From assembly GCF_003326475.1 (NCBI RefSeq), contig NZ_JPWA01000009.1:90753-154752 (forward strand): DNA of 64,000 bases, in the 5' to 3' direction. The position numbers and the translations under genes were made by a program. The notes below the pieces were generated by a model. The model was given only the letters and a program-made list of their open reading frames with translations. It did not search any database and was not told the DNA's origin. Of this stretch, positions 17,687-26,369 are shown one piece after another; the first letter of the stretch is position 1, and each line of letters opens with the position of its first letter. Source of the DNA: Thalassospira xianhensis MCCC 1A02616 (GTDB taxonomy: Bacteria > Pseudomonadota > Alphaproteobacteria > Rhodospirillales > Thalassospiraceae).

Positions 17687-18661
17687 TCAATGAACAATTC
17701 TGTCGATTGAGAGATCAGGATCGGGAAGACGACCCAACTCGCCAATCAATTTTGACATTCCATCTCCGGCGCGTACCACCATGATACGACCTGAAACAGG
17801 GTTTCCTTTTTCCTGACGCAGAATTCCCGTTGCATCGGCAACAATTTCGAATTGGCAATCTTTCAGCCAGTCATGAATTGCCCGCTCATGATGTCGAAAC
17901 CTTTGGCCCGGGCCGAGGTCGAAGGGGAATGCATCTCCATGTTCAAGTGTGAAGACCATCAAACCACCAGGCACAAGCCGCTCATGGGCAGCCTGTAAGG
18001 CCGGGACAAGATCACCCAGATAGTTCAGGACGTCTGCCGCAACCACCAGACCATAGTCGCGATCAAGGCCATCAGGCAGATCCGTAATATCCGCAGCAAT
18101 CAGATTGCGATAAAAGCCCTTTGCCTTTGCACGGTTAATCATGCGCGGAGACAGATCGACGCCGTCAATCACATCAACATGTCCGGCAAATACATCCGCA
18201 ACCAGACCAGTGCCACACCCAAGATCAAGCACCCGCAGCGGACGCAGCAATTCCGGCAAATAGGGCCGAATGGCTTCAAACAGAAGTTCCGGACCACGAT
18301 AGGCCAGTCGGTCGCGTAGCGAGATTTCAAAACGCGGGGCGTAATCGTCAAACAGCGCCCTTACATAATCGGGTGGTAAACGATCGCGCATGGCAACCGC
18401 GCCCAACAATGTCAGTCGAACTTCCGCGCCCATACGGTCTACCGGATCAAGAGCAAGGCACTGACGAAATGCCTCGATCGCATTTTCCAGCTGTCCCATG
18501 CGCTCGAAAATATCACCCAACACAAAATGCGCTTCTTCCCAATCGGGATCAGCCGAAATTGCCGCCCGGGTCACATCGATTGCGGCCTCGGTATCATTTT
18601 GCCCGACAAGTGCCAGCGCAACATCAAGCCGCCGACTGGCCAACAAACGATCTTTGCTCAT
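17687..18661 (-). CDS. TPR-containing SAM-dependent methyltransferase (COG4976 type)
   Basis: 324 residues in two parts. Residues about 1-95 form TPR-like helices (EEAHFVLGDIFERMGQLENA); about 120-300 form a class I methyltransferase with VLDLGCGTGLVADVF (SAM motif I), VDLSPRMINRAK and VVAADVLNYLGD. This combination is the COG4976 predicted methyltransferase with TPR repeats. Substrate unknown. I choose ATG 18659-18661; a further in-frame start at 18709 would add 16 hydrophobic residues. Single gene. Confidence 0.8.
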   Translation of the reverse strand: MSKDRLLASRRLDVALALVGQNDTEAAIDVTRAAISADPDWEEAHFVLGDIFERMGQLENAIEAFRQCLALDPVDRMGAEVRLTLLGAVAMRDRLPPDYVRALFDDYAPRFEISLRDRLAYRGPELLFEAIRPYLPELLRPLRVLDLGCGTGLVADVFAGHVDVIDGVDLSPRMINRAKAKGFYRNLIAADITDLPDGLDRDYGLVVAADVLNYLGDLVPALQAAHERLVPGGLMVFTLEHGDAFPFDLGPGQRFRHHERAIHDWLKDCQFEIVADATGILRQEKGNPVSGRIMVVRAGDGMSKLIGELGRLPDPDLSIDRIVH

Positions 18662-18969
18662 GTATGTGATGAAATCCAAAAAAGCTCCGGAAAGGACCGG
18701 AAGCATCAAAACCCGATCATCGCTGTATCTTCTGAATCTGGGACTTTGGCAAGATGGATAATATCTATTTTAATCAGATACTTAATGCCGCAAAGTATTT
18801 TTGGGTGGCAAAAAAACATCTTATGGGGATGCCTTGCTTCGGAATCGGCAGCAAACTGCATTGCCACTGGATGAGACCAAGTTTTCCTTCGATCACATCG
18901 AGTAACTTGATTAAAACATAATATATTAATATTATACTCTTTCGTAATCGCCTTATGCCGGGAGACGAG
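18662..18969. other. Divergent promoter region before the YeeE/YedE pair
   Basis: 308 bases between the TPR-methyltransferase and the YeeE-like gene. The right part is strikingly AT-rich around the palindrome at 18918-18935. GGGAGA at 18960-18965 is the ribosome binding site for the ATG at 18970. No ORF is convincing. Confidence 0.45.
18918..18935. promoter_or_regulatory. AT-rich palindrome, operator candidate
   Basis: ATAATAT (18918-18924) and ATATTAT (18929-18935) are exact inverted repeats around ATTA, 35 bases before the YeeE-like start. Persulfide-responsive ArsR-type repressors (BigR/SqrR) often control YeeE/YedE pairs and bind AT-rich inverted repeats, so this is a reasonable operator candidate; no such regulator gene is in the window. 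Confidence 0.4.
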
Positions 18970-19401
18970 ATGGAAAACTTTACACCTTATTCTGCGCTAC
19001 TGGGTGGCGCGCTGATCGGGCTGGCGTCGGGCCTTTATCTTTTGCTCAATGGCCGAATTGCAGGCATCAGCGGCATTCTTGGGAATGCCCTTACCAGCAA
19101 AACCCCGACATCTGATCGGATTGAAAAACTTGCCTTTATTGTTGGCATGATCATTGCACCAACCGTCATACTGGCCTCTTCACCGATCAGTGCCCAAAGC
19201 ATCGTGAGAGCCTCCTGGCCCGCTATCATTATTGCGGGATTGATTGTCGGGTTTGGCACACGGCTTGGCAGCGGTTGCACCAGCGGACATGGAATCTGTG
19301 GCCTGTCACGCCTTTCCGCAAGATCAATGGTTGCCACACTATGCTTCATGGGCGCAGGCGTTGCCACCACCTATGTCATTCGCCATGTCATCGGGAGCTA
19401 A
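18970..19401 (+). CDS. YeeE/YedE family sulfur transporter, N-terminal-half protein
   Basis: 143 residues with four hydrophobic segments. The mark GSGCTSGHGICGLSRLS near residue 105 carries the paired cysteines of the YeeE/YedE (DUF395, sulphur transport) family, whose member TsuA takes up thiosulfate. I take ATG 18970, with GGGAGA 5 bases upstream; ATG 18955 would be 5 residues longer without a site. The second half-protein starts 4 bases after this stop, so the two likely form one transporter. Confidence 0.85.
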   Translation: MENFTPYSALLGGALIGLASGLYLLLNGRIAGISGILGNALTSKTPTSDRIEKLAFIVGMIIAPTVILASSPISAQSIVRASWPAIIIAGLIVGFGTRLGSGCTSGHGICGLSRLSARSMVATLCFMGAGVATTYVIRHVIGS

Positions 19402-19405
19402 AAAA

Positions 19406-19855
19406 ATGCGTATTCTTGCTTCTGTTTTCTGTGGTGCACTATTTGGGACCGGCTTGCTGATTTCGGGAATGACGGATCCGCAAAAGGTCCTTGGATTTCT
19501 GGATATTGCCGCGGTACAAACCGGCGGCTGGGACCCCAGTCTTGCCTTTGTCATGGCGGGCGGCCTTGTTGTCGCGTTTCCCTTTTTCCGATTTGCCCGA
19601 TCACGCAAAAATGCGATTTGCGGCGGAAAGGTAGAACTTCCGACACGACGCGATATTGATCGCAATCTTGTCATTGGCGGACTGCTGTTTGGCATCGGAT
19701 GGGGGATGGTCGGTTATTGTCCGGGTCCCGCCATTAGCGCGCTTGCATTCGGCCACACAGAAACAATCGTTTTTGTCATCGCAATGATCACCGGAATGGT
19801 TATTCACAAACTGATGATGGCCACACTGTACAAGGCCGCAATCACACAAAAATGA
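19406..19855 (+). CDS. YeeE/YedE family sulfur transporter, C-terminal-half protein
   Basis: 149 residues starting MRILASVFCGALFGTGLLIS, with four hydrophobic segments. Family marks are SGMTDPQKVLGFLD and GIGWGMVGYCPGPAISAL with the conserved Cys. It begins 4 bases after the preceding half-protein; a long in-frame reading from 19244 overlaps that gene and is not family-like. A two-gene split is common in alphaproteobacteria, usually with persulfide dioxygenase and a BigR regulator, neither seen here. Confidence 0.87.
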   Translation: MRILASVFCGALFGTGLLISGMTDPQKVLGFLDIAAVQTGGWDPSLAFVMAGGLVVAFPFFRFARSRKNAICGGKVELPTRRDIDRNLVIGGLLFGIGWGMVGYCPGPAISALAFGHTETIVFVIAMITGMVIHKLMMATLYKAAITQK

Positions 19856-20062
19856 CAAAGAACGTTGGCAGATCTGTCAGGCACCTTTTGCAGACCTGCC
19901 ATACGAACCGTTTTCCCATCTCATGAAAAATCAATCTGTTAGCATTCAAAATTCGCACGAACCAGTTTGGAAAGCCTGAAATCCCACCGCAACATACTTG
20001 TCTTTGTGCATACACTGGCATATGTGCAAAACAGCGTTACACCATGATTTCAAAGGCCCCGC

Positions 20063-20788
20063 ATGAAAATCGGCATTCTCGAAACCGGCCTTGTTCCGGA
20101 AGAACTTCGCGATGAATTCAAAAGCTATCCGAACATGTTTGAAACGATGCTCGGCCCGCTTGATCCCAAACTGACATTCCAGACATGGACTGTGCTTCTG
20201 GATGAATTTCCCGGAAATCTTAATGCCGCCGATGCATGGATCGTGACCGGATCAAAGCACGGTGTTTATGAAAACGAACCCTGGATGATTCGCCTGCAGG
20301 ACTTGCTGCGCGATATTGTCGCAGCAAAGGTTCCGGTTTTCGGCGTGTGCTTTGGCCATCAGATTCTGGCAGCGGCCCTTGGCGGCAAGGTGGTTAAATC
20401 CGACAATGGCTGGGGCATCGGCGTTCATGAATACACTACCGGCAAACAGGCTCCGGCATGGCTGGGCAATGCACCGGAAAAATTCAAACTGAATGCCTTC
20501 CATCAGGATCAGGTTGTCGAACTTCCCGAAGGGGCCATTGTCTGGGCCAGTTCCGAATTCTGCCCCTATGCCGCCCTTCAGTATGGTGAAACCGCGGCCT
20601 CTATTCAGCCGCACCCCGAATTCCAACGTCCTTACGAGGAAGCCCTTCTGAAGGCGCGATATGCATTGCTGCCCGAAGATGTGCATTCAAAGGCAACAGC
20701 GTCGCTTGGCGAAACCATCGACAGCACCCTGTTCGCCAAATGGATGCTGACATTCCTGCGCGGTAAACGGGCTGTAAAGGCCGCCTGA
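20063..20788 (+). CDS. Class I glutamine amidotransferase-like protein (GMP synthase N-domain type)
   Basis: 241 residues with the triad Cys in VPVFGVCFGHQILAAAL (about residue 97) and His-Glu in SIQPHPEFQ (about residue 179). It is a stand-alone amidotransferase of the COG0518 type; such proteins hydrolyse glutamine or gamma-glutamyl compounds, for example gamma-glutamyl-putrescine-like substrates, but the true substrate is not evident. It starts MKIGILETGLVPEELRDEF. Single gene followed by a hairpin. Confidence 0.85.
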   Translation: MKIGILETGLVPEELRDEFKSYPNMFETMLGPLDPKLTFQTWTVLLDEFPGNLNAADAWIVTGSKHGVYENEPWMIRLQDLLRDIVAAKVPVFGVCFGHQILAAALGGKVVKSDNGWGIGVHEYTTGKQAPAWLGNAPEKFKLNAFHQDQVVELPEGAIVWASSEFCPYAALQYGETAASIQPHPEFQRPYEEALLKARYALLPEDVHSKATASLGETIDSTLFAKWMLTFLRGKRAVKAA

Positions 20789-20817
20789 ACCTGCGTGCTG
20801 ATTTGATCGTTTTTCAA

Positions 20818-20848
20818 AACGGACCGTCACCGAAAGGGGCGGTCCGTT
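20818..20848 (+). terminator. Hairpin behind the amidotransferase gene
   Basis: AACGGACCG (20818-20826) and CGGTCCGTT (20840-20848) pair exactly, 30 bases after the stop. No clear T-run follows, so efficiency is doubtful. Confidence 0.5.
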
Positions 20849-20978
20849 ATGTATTTCACAGGGCCACAAAGCATTTTACCTGACCTGAAAGCTTTGAACT
20901 TTTCCAAAACACCATTTATTTATGATTGCGTCGGATACTGATTTTCTCGCGCATCAACCGCCCATAATACGGAACGCC

Positions 20979-22649
20979 ATGATCCAGAATTTGCGGCTTT
21001 ATTCCGGCCTGACGCTTTTTGCGTATGTCTTCATGCATCTGATCAATCAGGCTGCTGGCATCATATCGCCCGAAGCGATGGAAGCCGCCGACTTCCTGAC
21101 AACCGGAATCTGGCAGTTTCCCCCATTGGAAATTCTGCTTCTGGCCGCAGCAATTACACATTTCCTTCTGGCCACGGCCCGTCTGACCAGCCGCCGGTCC
21201 CTGCGACTGCGTAAATCGGAATGGGCACAAATGATTTTGGGCCTTTGCATTCCGTTCCTGTTATTCCGCCATATTATTGCGACCCGCATCATCGAGCTGG
21301 GATTTGATGTCGATCCGGCATTTGAACGGGTTCTGCTTGATCTTGCGGTTTTCGTTCCCGGTCAGGGCATTCTCCATGCAATCGCCGTGATTGTTGTCTG
21401 GACACACGGTTGTATTGGCATCCATTTCTGGTTGCGTTTAAAACCGTTTTATTCGCGATGGCGCGGTGCGCTGGGTGCAACCGCTGTTCTTGTCCCTACA
21501 CTGGCGCTTGCCGGTTTTGGTGCGGCGTCGGCTGAAATAATTCGCCGCACCGAAGAAGGCGGCCACAAATATGTTTTTGGAGTTCTTGATGCTGCCAACG
21601 TCAATGATGCGGCTGTCAAATTCTATGAAAATGCGATTCTCCCGGGCACCATAATCGCGATCGCACTGGCCTTTGCGCCATTTGTTGTGCGGCAAATTCG
21701 CCAGACCGTTGACCGGATCAAACGCGGGCCGATGTTATCGATGCCCAATGGTAAAATGATCCGCGTGGCCCCCGGAGCGACAGCGCTTGAAGCCCTTCGA
21801 GACGCTGGTGTGCAGATGGCATCGGTTTGCGGCGGACACGGGCGTTGCACAACCTGCCGCATCCATTGCGGATCTGGCATTGATCAACTCGCCGCACCCG
21901 GCAAGATCGAAGCCGCGGCACTCGCGAGTATCCACGCCCCGCGTGGCATGCGACTGGCCTGTCAAATCCGTCCGTTAAACGATCTCGCCGTTGCACCACT
22001 TTTGCCTGCCAACGCAACTGCACAGGATGGAAGACGCCCTGGCGGCCTTTCCGGCAGCGAACGCCAAGTTGTCTCCATTTTTACTGACCTGCGGGATTCG
22101 ACACGTCTGGGTGAAAAGAAAATGCCCTACGATGTTCTGTTTATCCTAAACCAGTTTTTCGCCGAAATGACCGAAGCCTTGCGTGAAAGTGGCGGGCTTT
22201 ATGCCCAGTTCACCGGTGATGGACTGATGGCTCTTTACGGCCTTGATACCGATGACACCGAAACCATGATCCGCGACGCCCTTCATGGTGCTGCGGGAAT
22301 GCTGCGCCGGATCGAAAACCTGAACGAACACCTGAAATCGGAGCTACCCCATACACTCCGTATCGGTATCGGCATCCATATGGGCGAGGCCATTGTCGGT
22401 GAGATGGGGCCTCCGGGCCGGGAAAACATCAGCGCCATCGGTGATACGATCAATACGGCCGCACGATTGGAAAGCCAGACCAAAAAGCATGGTGTGCCAC
22501 TGGTGATATCAAAGGCAATTTTTGACCATGGCCCGATCCCCTTGCCAGAAAATGCAGTAATGCACGAAGTCACATTGCGCGGAAAAGATCAGACGGTGGC
22601 CTATTATGCATTGGAAAACATGCCGGAACTACCGGAACGCGTTGTATGA
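20979..22649 (+). CDS. Membrane cytochrome b-like / 2Fe-2S ferredoxin / class III adenylate-guanylate cyclase fusion
   Basis: About 556 residues in three parts. Residues 1-235 hold five or so transmembrane helices like succinate dehydrogenase cytochrome b, with candidate haem or quinone histidines in FMHLINQ, ITHFLLA, LFRHIIA and THGCIGIHFWLRLKP. Residues about 250-340 are a plant-type 2Fe-2S ferredoxin with VCGGHGRCTTC and a distal LACQ. Residues about 365-550 are a class III cyclase with FTDLRDSTRLG, FTGDGLMALYG and GDTINTAARLES. It probably makes cAMP or cGMP in response to redox or respiratory state (inference). The start at 20979 has GGA 6 bases upstream; ATG 20922 in frame is the alternative. 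Confidence 0.85.
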   Translation: MIQNLRLYSGLTLFAYVFMHLINQAAGIISPEAMEAADFLTTGIWQFPPLEILLLAAAITHFLLATARLTSRRSLRLRKSEWAQMILGLCIPFLLFRHIIATRIIELGFDVDPAFERVLLDLAVFVPGQGILHAIAVIVVWTHGCIGIHFWLRLKPFYSRWRGALGATAVLVPTLALAGFGAASAEIIRRTEEGGHKYVFGVLDAANVNDAAVKFYENAILPGTIIAIALAFAPFVVRQIRQTVDRIKRGPMLSMPNGKMIRVAPGATALEALRDAGVQMASVCGGHGRCTTCRIHCGSGIDQLAAPGKIEAAALASIHAPRGMRLACQIRPLNDLAVAPLLPANATAQDGRRPGGLSGSERQVVSIFTDLRDSTRLGEKKMPYDVLFILNQFFAEMTEALRESGGLYAQFTGDGLMALYGLDTDDTETMIRDALHGAAGMLRRIENLNEHLKSELPHTLRIGIGIHMGEAIVGEMGPPGRENISAIGDTINTAARLESQTKKHGVPLVISKAIFDHGPIPLPENAVMHEVTLRGKDQTVAYYALENMPELPERVV

Positions 22650-22737
22650 TCTTTCCTGATCAGTCATGATCTGCGTAATACACAGGTCTGATATCGCATA
22701 TTCCCAAGCGTTCTGCGGGTAAAGGAACAAACCGGGT

Positions 22738-22775
22738 CTTGACTATGTGATAGAAAACCACATTTATTCGATTAG
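22738..22775 (+). promoter_or_regulatory. Promoter candidate for the hsp20 gene
   Basis: TTGACT at 22739-22744 is followed at 17 bases by ATTTAT (22762-22767). The C before it gives CTTGAC, similar to the CTTG part of alphaproteobacterial heat-shock (RpoH) -35 boxes. Transcription from here would give a leader of about 110 bases. Confidence 0.4.
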
Positions 22776-22886
22776 ATAGATATGTCTGATGCCGAACGGG
22801 TCGGGTCAGATGTTCAGACGCCCGAAACGCTTGGAAGCGTGGGGTCTGGTCGATATCACACTCGCTCTGCTGAGGAGGTGCTGCCA
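22776..22886 (+). ncRNA. ROSE-like RNA thermometer candidate in the hsp20 leader
   Basis: The leader before the Hsp20 ATG can fold into several hairpins: ACGCTT/AAGCGT near 22827-22840, and a last one in which TCGCT (22862-22866) can pair with AGGAG of the ribosome binding site (22873-22877). A U-Y-G-C-U pentamer facing the Shine-Dalgarno sequence with a bulged or mispaired G is the hallmark of ROSE thermometers upstream of small heat-shock genes in alphaproteobacteria. Folding was judged by eye. Confidence 0.55.
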
Positions 22887-23390
22887 ATGTCACGAATTTC
22901 TATGTTTAACAGCCCGCTGCTGTTGGGGTTTGACCAGATCGAGCGTGTTCTTGATCAGGTTTCCAAAACCAAGGCAGAAGGCTATCCCCCTTATAATATC
23001 GAGCAAATCGGCGAAAATCATCTGCGCATTACAGTCGCGGTCGCAGGATTTGCCGAAGATGATCTTTCGGTCACCACCGAAGACAATCAACTGATCATTC
23101 GTGGCAAGCATCAGGAAGACGAAAGCAACCGGATTTATATCCATCGCGGGATTGCATCCCGCCAGTTCCAGCGTTCATTCGTACTGGCCGAGGGTATTGA
23201 AGTTGTTGGCGCCCATCTTGATAACGGACTTTTGCATGTAGATTTGAACCGGCCTGTTCCCGAGCCGGTGGTACGTGAAATTGCGATCAATTCTGCCAAG
23301 AAGAAAGCCGTCTCGTCGCGCACTATAGATATGACCGTCGATGCTGAAAATGGCGCAGACGCGGTCGAAGATAAAAGCCGCAAGGCGTAA
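22887..23390 (+). CDS. Hsp20 family small heat-shock protein
   Basis: A 167-residue alpha-crystallin-domain holdase that keeps unfolded proteins soluble. It begins MSRISMFNSPLLLGFDQIER, with the crystallin core YNIEQIGENHLRITVAVAGF through QLIIRGKH and ending near HVDLNRPVPEP, then a polar tail. The N-terminus resembles the IbpA/HspA class A type of rhizobia. Start ATG 22887 has a perfect AGGAGG 8 bases upstream; the in-frame ATG at 22782 lies inside the probable leader. DUF1150 follows 16 bases later, the standard alphaproteobacterial pair. Confidence 0.93.
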   Translation: MSRISMFNSPLLLGFDQIERVLDQVSKTKAEGYPPYNIEQIGENHLRITVAVAGFAEDDLSVTTEDNQLIIRGKHQEDESNRIYIHRGIASRQFQRSFVLAEGIEVVGAHLDNGLLHVDLNRPVPEPVVREIAINSAKKKAVSSRTIDMTVDAENGADAVEDKSRKA

Positions 23391-23406
23391 CAAGGAGAGT
23401 GGTTTT

Positions 23407-23673
23407 ATGAGCAATCGCATCTCAGACCATGAGACCAAAGAAACCCGCGGCGCGGAACAGGATTTGAACCTGCTGTCGTCTGGTGATTTTGCCATGCTTG
23501 GCATTCACGATTTTGCTTATGTGCGCGCGATGACCAATCCTGAAGACGAAAGCAACGAAACGGTCTTTGGGGTATTTACCGCCGATGGTACCCATATCGC
23601 ATCGTTCGAAAGTCAGGCCGTAGCCCATGCGGCAATCCGCCAGCACGACATGGATCCGCGTTCGGTTCACTAA
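23407..23673 (+). CDS. DUF1150 family protein
   Basis: 88 residues, unknown function. The family is recognised by LSSGDFAMLGIHDFAYVR and FGVFTADGTHIASF, and is typically encoded just after an hsp20 gene in alphaproteobacteria, as here. GGAGAG precedes the ATG at 23407; an in-frame ATG at 23341 is inside hsp20 and is rejected. Followed at once by a strong terminator. Confidence 0.85.
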   Translation: MSNRISDHETKETRGAEQDLNLLSSGDFAMLGIHDFAYVRAMTNPEDESNETVFGVFTADGTHIASFESQAVAHAAIRQHDMDPRSVH

Positions 23674-23704
23674 GACGACCCGATCAGGATATCGCGGAAA
23701 TCAG

Positions 23705-23730
23705 AAGGCAGCCGATGGGCTGCCTTTTTT
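23705..23730 (+). terminator. Intrinsic terminator of hsp20-DUF1150
   Basis: AAGGCAGCC (23705-23713) and GGGCTGCCTT (23717-23726) form a tight stem with a run of six T after it (23725-23730). Confidence 0.9.
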
Positions 23731-23752
23731 CCGGGTTTGATCAGGCGTCACC

Positions 23753-24490
23753 CTAACGGATTTCGATCACTTCGCCAGGTACGGCAACCCTTACCTGCTG
23801 ATTTTCGCGCAAAAGTTCGGCGATCTCGCGTCTTACATCACGTTTGATGTGATAGAGCCAGAAACGTGATCCGGGCATATCAGATGCCAATTGCAGGACA
23901 GTTTCCAAATCGCAGTGCGCGGCATGTTTTGGATCATGCTTGGGCAAATATGTTTCCTGAAACACCAGATCAGCAGCGGTAAAAAGCGCTGTAGTATCGG
24001 CTGTCACGTTACCGTCACCGGAATAGGCAAAACCCTTGTTCTCGAAACGCAGCAAAATTGCATGGTTCTGAACACTGTGATCGGAACGGGCAAATTTGGT
24101 CTCGAACGGACCTATCTGCGTGGTTTCCGGCACCGCATGCCAGATAATTTCAAACGGCCACGCACTTCCAAGCCCGGCAAAGCCAAGCTCCATGATCTTT
24201 TCCAGATGATTGCGTACCGCCGGTGTCGCGATGATATGAATCGGTTTTGATCGGCCGTCATCGCGCCAGTTCAGCATAACCGGCACCAGTCCGAAAACAT
24301 GATCGGGATGCATGTGCGTAAAATAGATCGCGTCGATCACATCGGGATCCGGAAACTTGCGCATCAACAATCCCGGCACTGTCGCGCCACAGTCGATCAT
24401 CAGGCGATAGCCATCCGCGCTAACCACAACAGACGAATTTTCAAAGGCCGGATCGAATGCCTCGCCAACACCCAAAACATCTATGCGCAT
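23753..24490 (-). CDS. Metallo-beta-lactamase fold hydrolase, ribonuclease Z-like
   Basis: About 245 residues. The metal site is FTHMHPDHVFGL (His-x-His-x-Asp-His), with a later SDHSVQNHAILL His, AYSGDGNVTAD Asp and a C-terminal LYHIKRD His. This arrangement suits the RNase Z/ElaC or phosphodiesterase-like group, yet the usual RNase Z exosite arm is not evident. Substrate unknown. Start uncertain: ATG 24490 (GAGTG upstream) or ATG 24505, whose AGGA is too close. Terminates opposite the hsp20 terminator. Confidence 0.78.
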   Translation of the reverse strand: MRIDVLGVGEAFDPAFENSSVVVSADGYRLMIDCGATVPGLLMRKFPDPDVIDAIYFTHMHPDHVFGLVPVMLNWRDDGRSKPIHIIATPAVRNHLEKIMELGFAGLGSAWPFEIIWHAVPETTQIGPFETKFARSDHSVQNHAILLRFENKGFAYSGDGNVTADTTALFTAADLVFQETYLPKHDPKHAAHCDLETVLQLASDMPGSRFWLYHIKRDVRREIAELLRENQQVRVAVPGEVIEIR

Positions 24491-24635
24491 ATATTCACTC
24501 GGCATTTCCTGTCACCGCGTTGTTTGCGGATCATTTGCAATGAATGTCTATTTTTGCTGAGACGGTCGACAATAGGCAAGCTGTTCAGATTTGTTTTCGC
24601 GATAAAGTCTCAAAACCGTCACCGTACAAACGAAA

Positions 24636-24664
24636 CAGGGTGACCGAACGTGTCGACCACCCTG
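24636..24664 (-). terminator. Hairpin downstream of the dual-PAS chemoreceptor
   Basis: CAGGGTG (24636-24642) and CACCCTG (24658-24664) form a 7-bp stem about 35 bases past the chemoreceptor stop, followed on the minus strand by GTTTCGTTTG. A moderate terminator. Confidence 0.5.
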
Positions 24665-24697
24665 CTGTTTGATACATCTGTATAGGAAATCAGGCGC

Positions 24698-26185
24698 TTA
24701 ACGTGCCAAAACTTCCGCAGCCTTACGCGTTCGACTGACCGAGTCGGCAACCATGCCCGTGGTGGACTTGATGTTATCAAGGTTCCGGGAAAGACCGTCG
24801 ACCGCACCAGCCATCATACGCATGTTTTCCGAAACGCCTTCGGTCACTGCACTCTGCTCTTCAACTGCGGACGAGATGTTGGTGACACTGTCACGGACCG
24901 TCTCCACCGAATGACGAATGGTTTCAAGGGCACCGACCACCTCCGACGAGATCGACTGAATGCCTGAAATTTCGTCGGAAATCTGCTCGGTCGCACGAGC
25001 GGCCTGATTGGCCAGGTTCTTGACCTCGTTGGCAACAACGGCAAATCCCTTGCCAGCGTCACCCGCACGCGCGCTCTCTATCGTCGCATTCAATGCCAGA
25101 AGGTTGATCTGTCCGGCAATATTCTGAATGACTTCAACGATGCTCCCCATTGATTCGACAACTTCCGCCATGCGCTGGGTCGAGCTGTTGGCGCTGATCG
25201 TCTGATCAAATGCGCGCTCTGTTTCGTCACGAGACTGCGCCATACTACGCGAAATTTCTGCAATTGATGCCGCCATCTGCTCTGCACTGGCCGCAACAGT
25301 CTGCACCGTTTGCGAGGTTTCCTCGGATGTACTGACACTTTGATTGGCCGAATTGCCCAAGGCTGCGATGTTGCTATCGATCTCGGTAAAGTTTTGATCA
25401 ATCATGGTCTTAAGCTCAAGCAACAAACGGGTTTGCTCGGTAATGTCTGTTGCGAACTTGATCACCTTGAAAGGCTTTCCAACCGGATCAAGCACCGGAT
25501 TATAGGACGCTTCAATCCAGATTTCCTTGCCACCCTTGCCGACACGTTTGAATTGGCCCGTATGGAAATTCCCGGTTTTCAGGGTCTCCCAGAACGAGCG
25601 ATATTCGGCAGAGTCACGATATGCTGGCTCAACAAACATGCTGTGATGCTTGCCGACAATTTCATCAAGTCGGTATCCCATGGCATCGAGAAAATTCTTG
25701 TTTGCCTTAAGGATAATGCCGTTCAGGTCAAACTCGATCACGGCCTGCGATTTTTCCATCGCATCAAATACACTTTGCAGGACCGCGCGTTCAATGCGGC
25801 GTGCTGTAATGTCAGTTGCAAATTTAACGACTTTCGTCGGCTTTCCGTCTTTGCCAAGAATCGGGTTGTAAGTCGCCTCGAGCCAGATCATCTCCCCATT
25901 TTTGCGCACACGCGGCACGGCACCCGACGAAAATTTGCCGTTGCGAAGCTGTTCCCAGAATTTCCGATATTCTTCGCCACTGCTGATTTCACGCGGGACA
26001 AATATCGAATGATGCTTCCCGACGATTTCCTCAAGCGAGAAACCCATCGTTTTAAGGAAGTTATCGTTGGCAGTCAGAATTTTACCATCGATTGAAAACT
26101 CGATGACAGCCATCGACAAGCTGAGCGCATTTACAATCTGCTGCCCCTCGTACGAACTGCCCTTGAAAAGTGACGCAAAACCCAT
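24698..26185 (-). CDS. Soluble methyl-accepting chemotaxis protein with two PAS domains
   Basis: 495 residues and no transmembrane segment. Two near-copy PAS/PAC units occupy about residues 15-130 and 138-255; each holds GKHHS(I/M)FV, a WLEA(S/T)YNP or WIEASYNP phrase and KV(V/I)KFATDIT, a pattern of Aer2-like or haem/flavin PAS receptors. The signalling domain (280-495) has the hairpin [20 protein letters not shown] and [10 protein letters not shown]. It probably senses an internal redox or oxygen cue; the ligand is inference. Single gene. Confidence 0.9.
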   Translation of the reverse strand: MGFASLFKGSSYEGQQIVNALSLSMAVIEFSIDGKILTANDNFLKTMGFSLEEIVGKHHSIFVPREISSGEEYRKFWEQLRNGKFSSGAVPRVRKNGEMIWLEATYNPILGKDGKPTKVVKFATDITARRIERAVLQSVFDAMEKSQAVIEFDLNGIILKANKNFLDAMGYRLDEIVGKHHSMFVEPAYRDSAEYRSFWETLKTGNFHTGQFKRVGKGGKEIWIEASYNPVLDPVGKPFKVIKFATDITEQTRLLLELKTMIDQNFTEIDSNIAALGNSANQSVSTSEETSQTVQTVAASAEQMAASIAEISRSMAQSRDETERAFDQTISANSSTQRMAEVVESMGSIVEVIQNIAGQINLLALNATIESARAGDAGKGFAVVANEVKNLANQAARATEQISDEISGIQSISSEVVGALETIRHSVETVRDSVTNISSAVEEQSAVTEGVSENMRMMAGAVDGLSRNLDNIKSTTGMVADSVSRTRKAAEVLAR

Positions 26186-26369
26186 CCGGATAACTTCCTT
26201 ATGTTGCCCGGGCTCCTAATCGGAAGCCCGGTCATTTATAGATATGCAAGGGACCCAAAACGAACAATTGCGCACATGAGGCACAATTGCTCGATCAGGA
26301 GAATACCTATACTTAAGAATTATTCCACCACCTATTTTGGCATAGGTGACGCTACTCTGGGTTATGACT

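Noticed and set aside
18955..19855. Frameshifted single YeeE/YedE gene
   Set aside because: The two half-proteins have separate starts with a 4-base gap and good motifs in each; the split form is a normal family arrangement, so no frameshift needs to be invoked.
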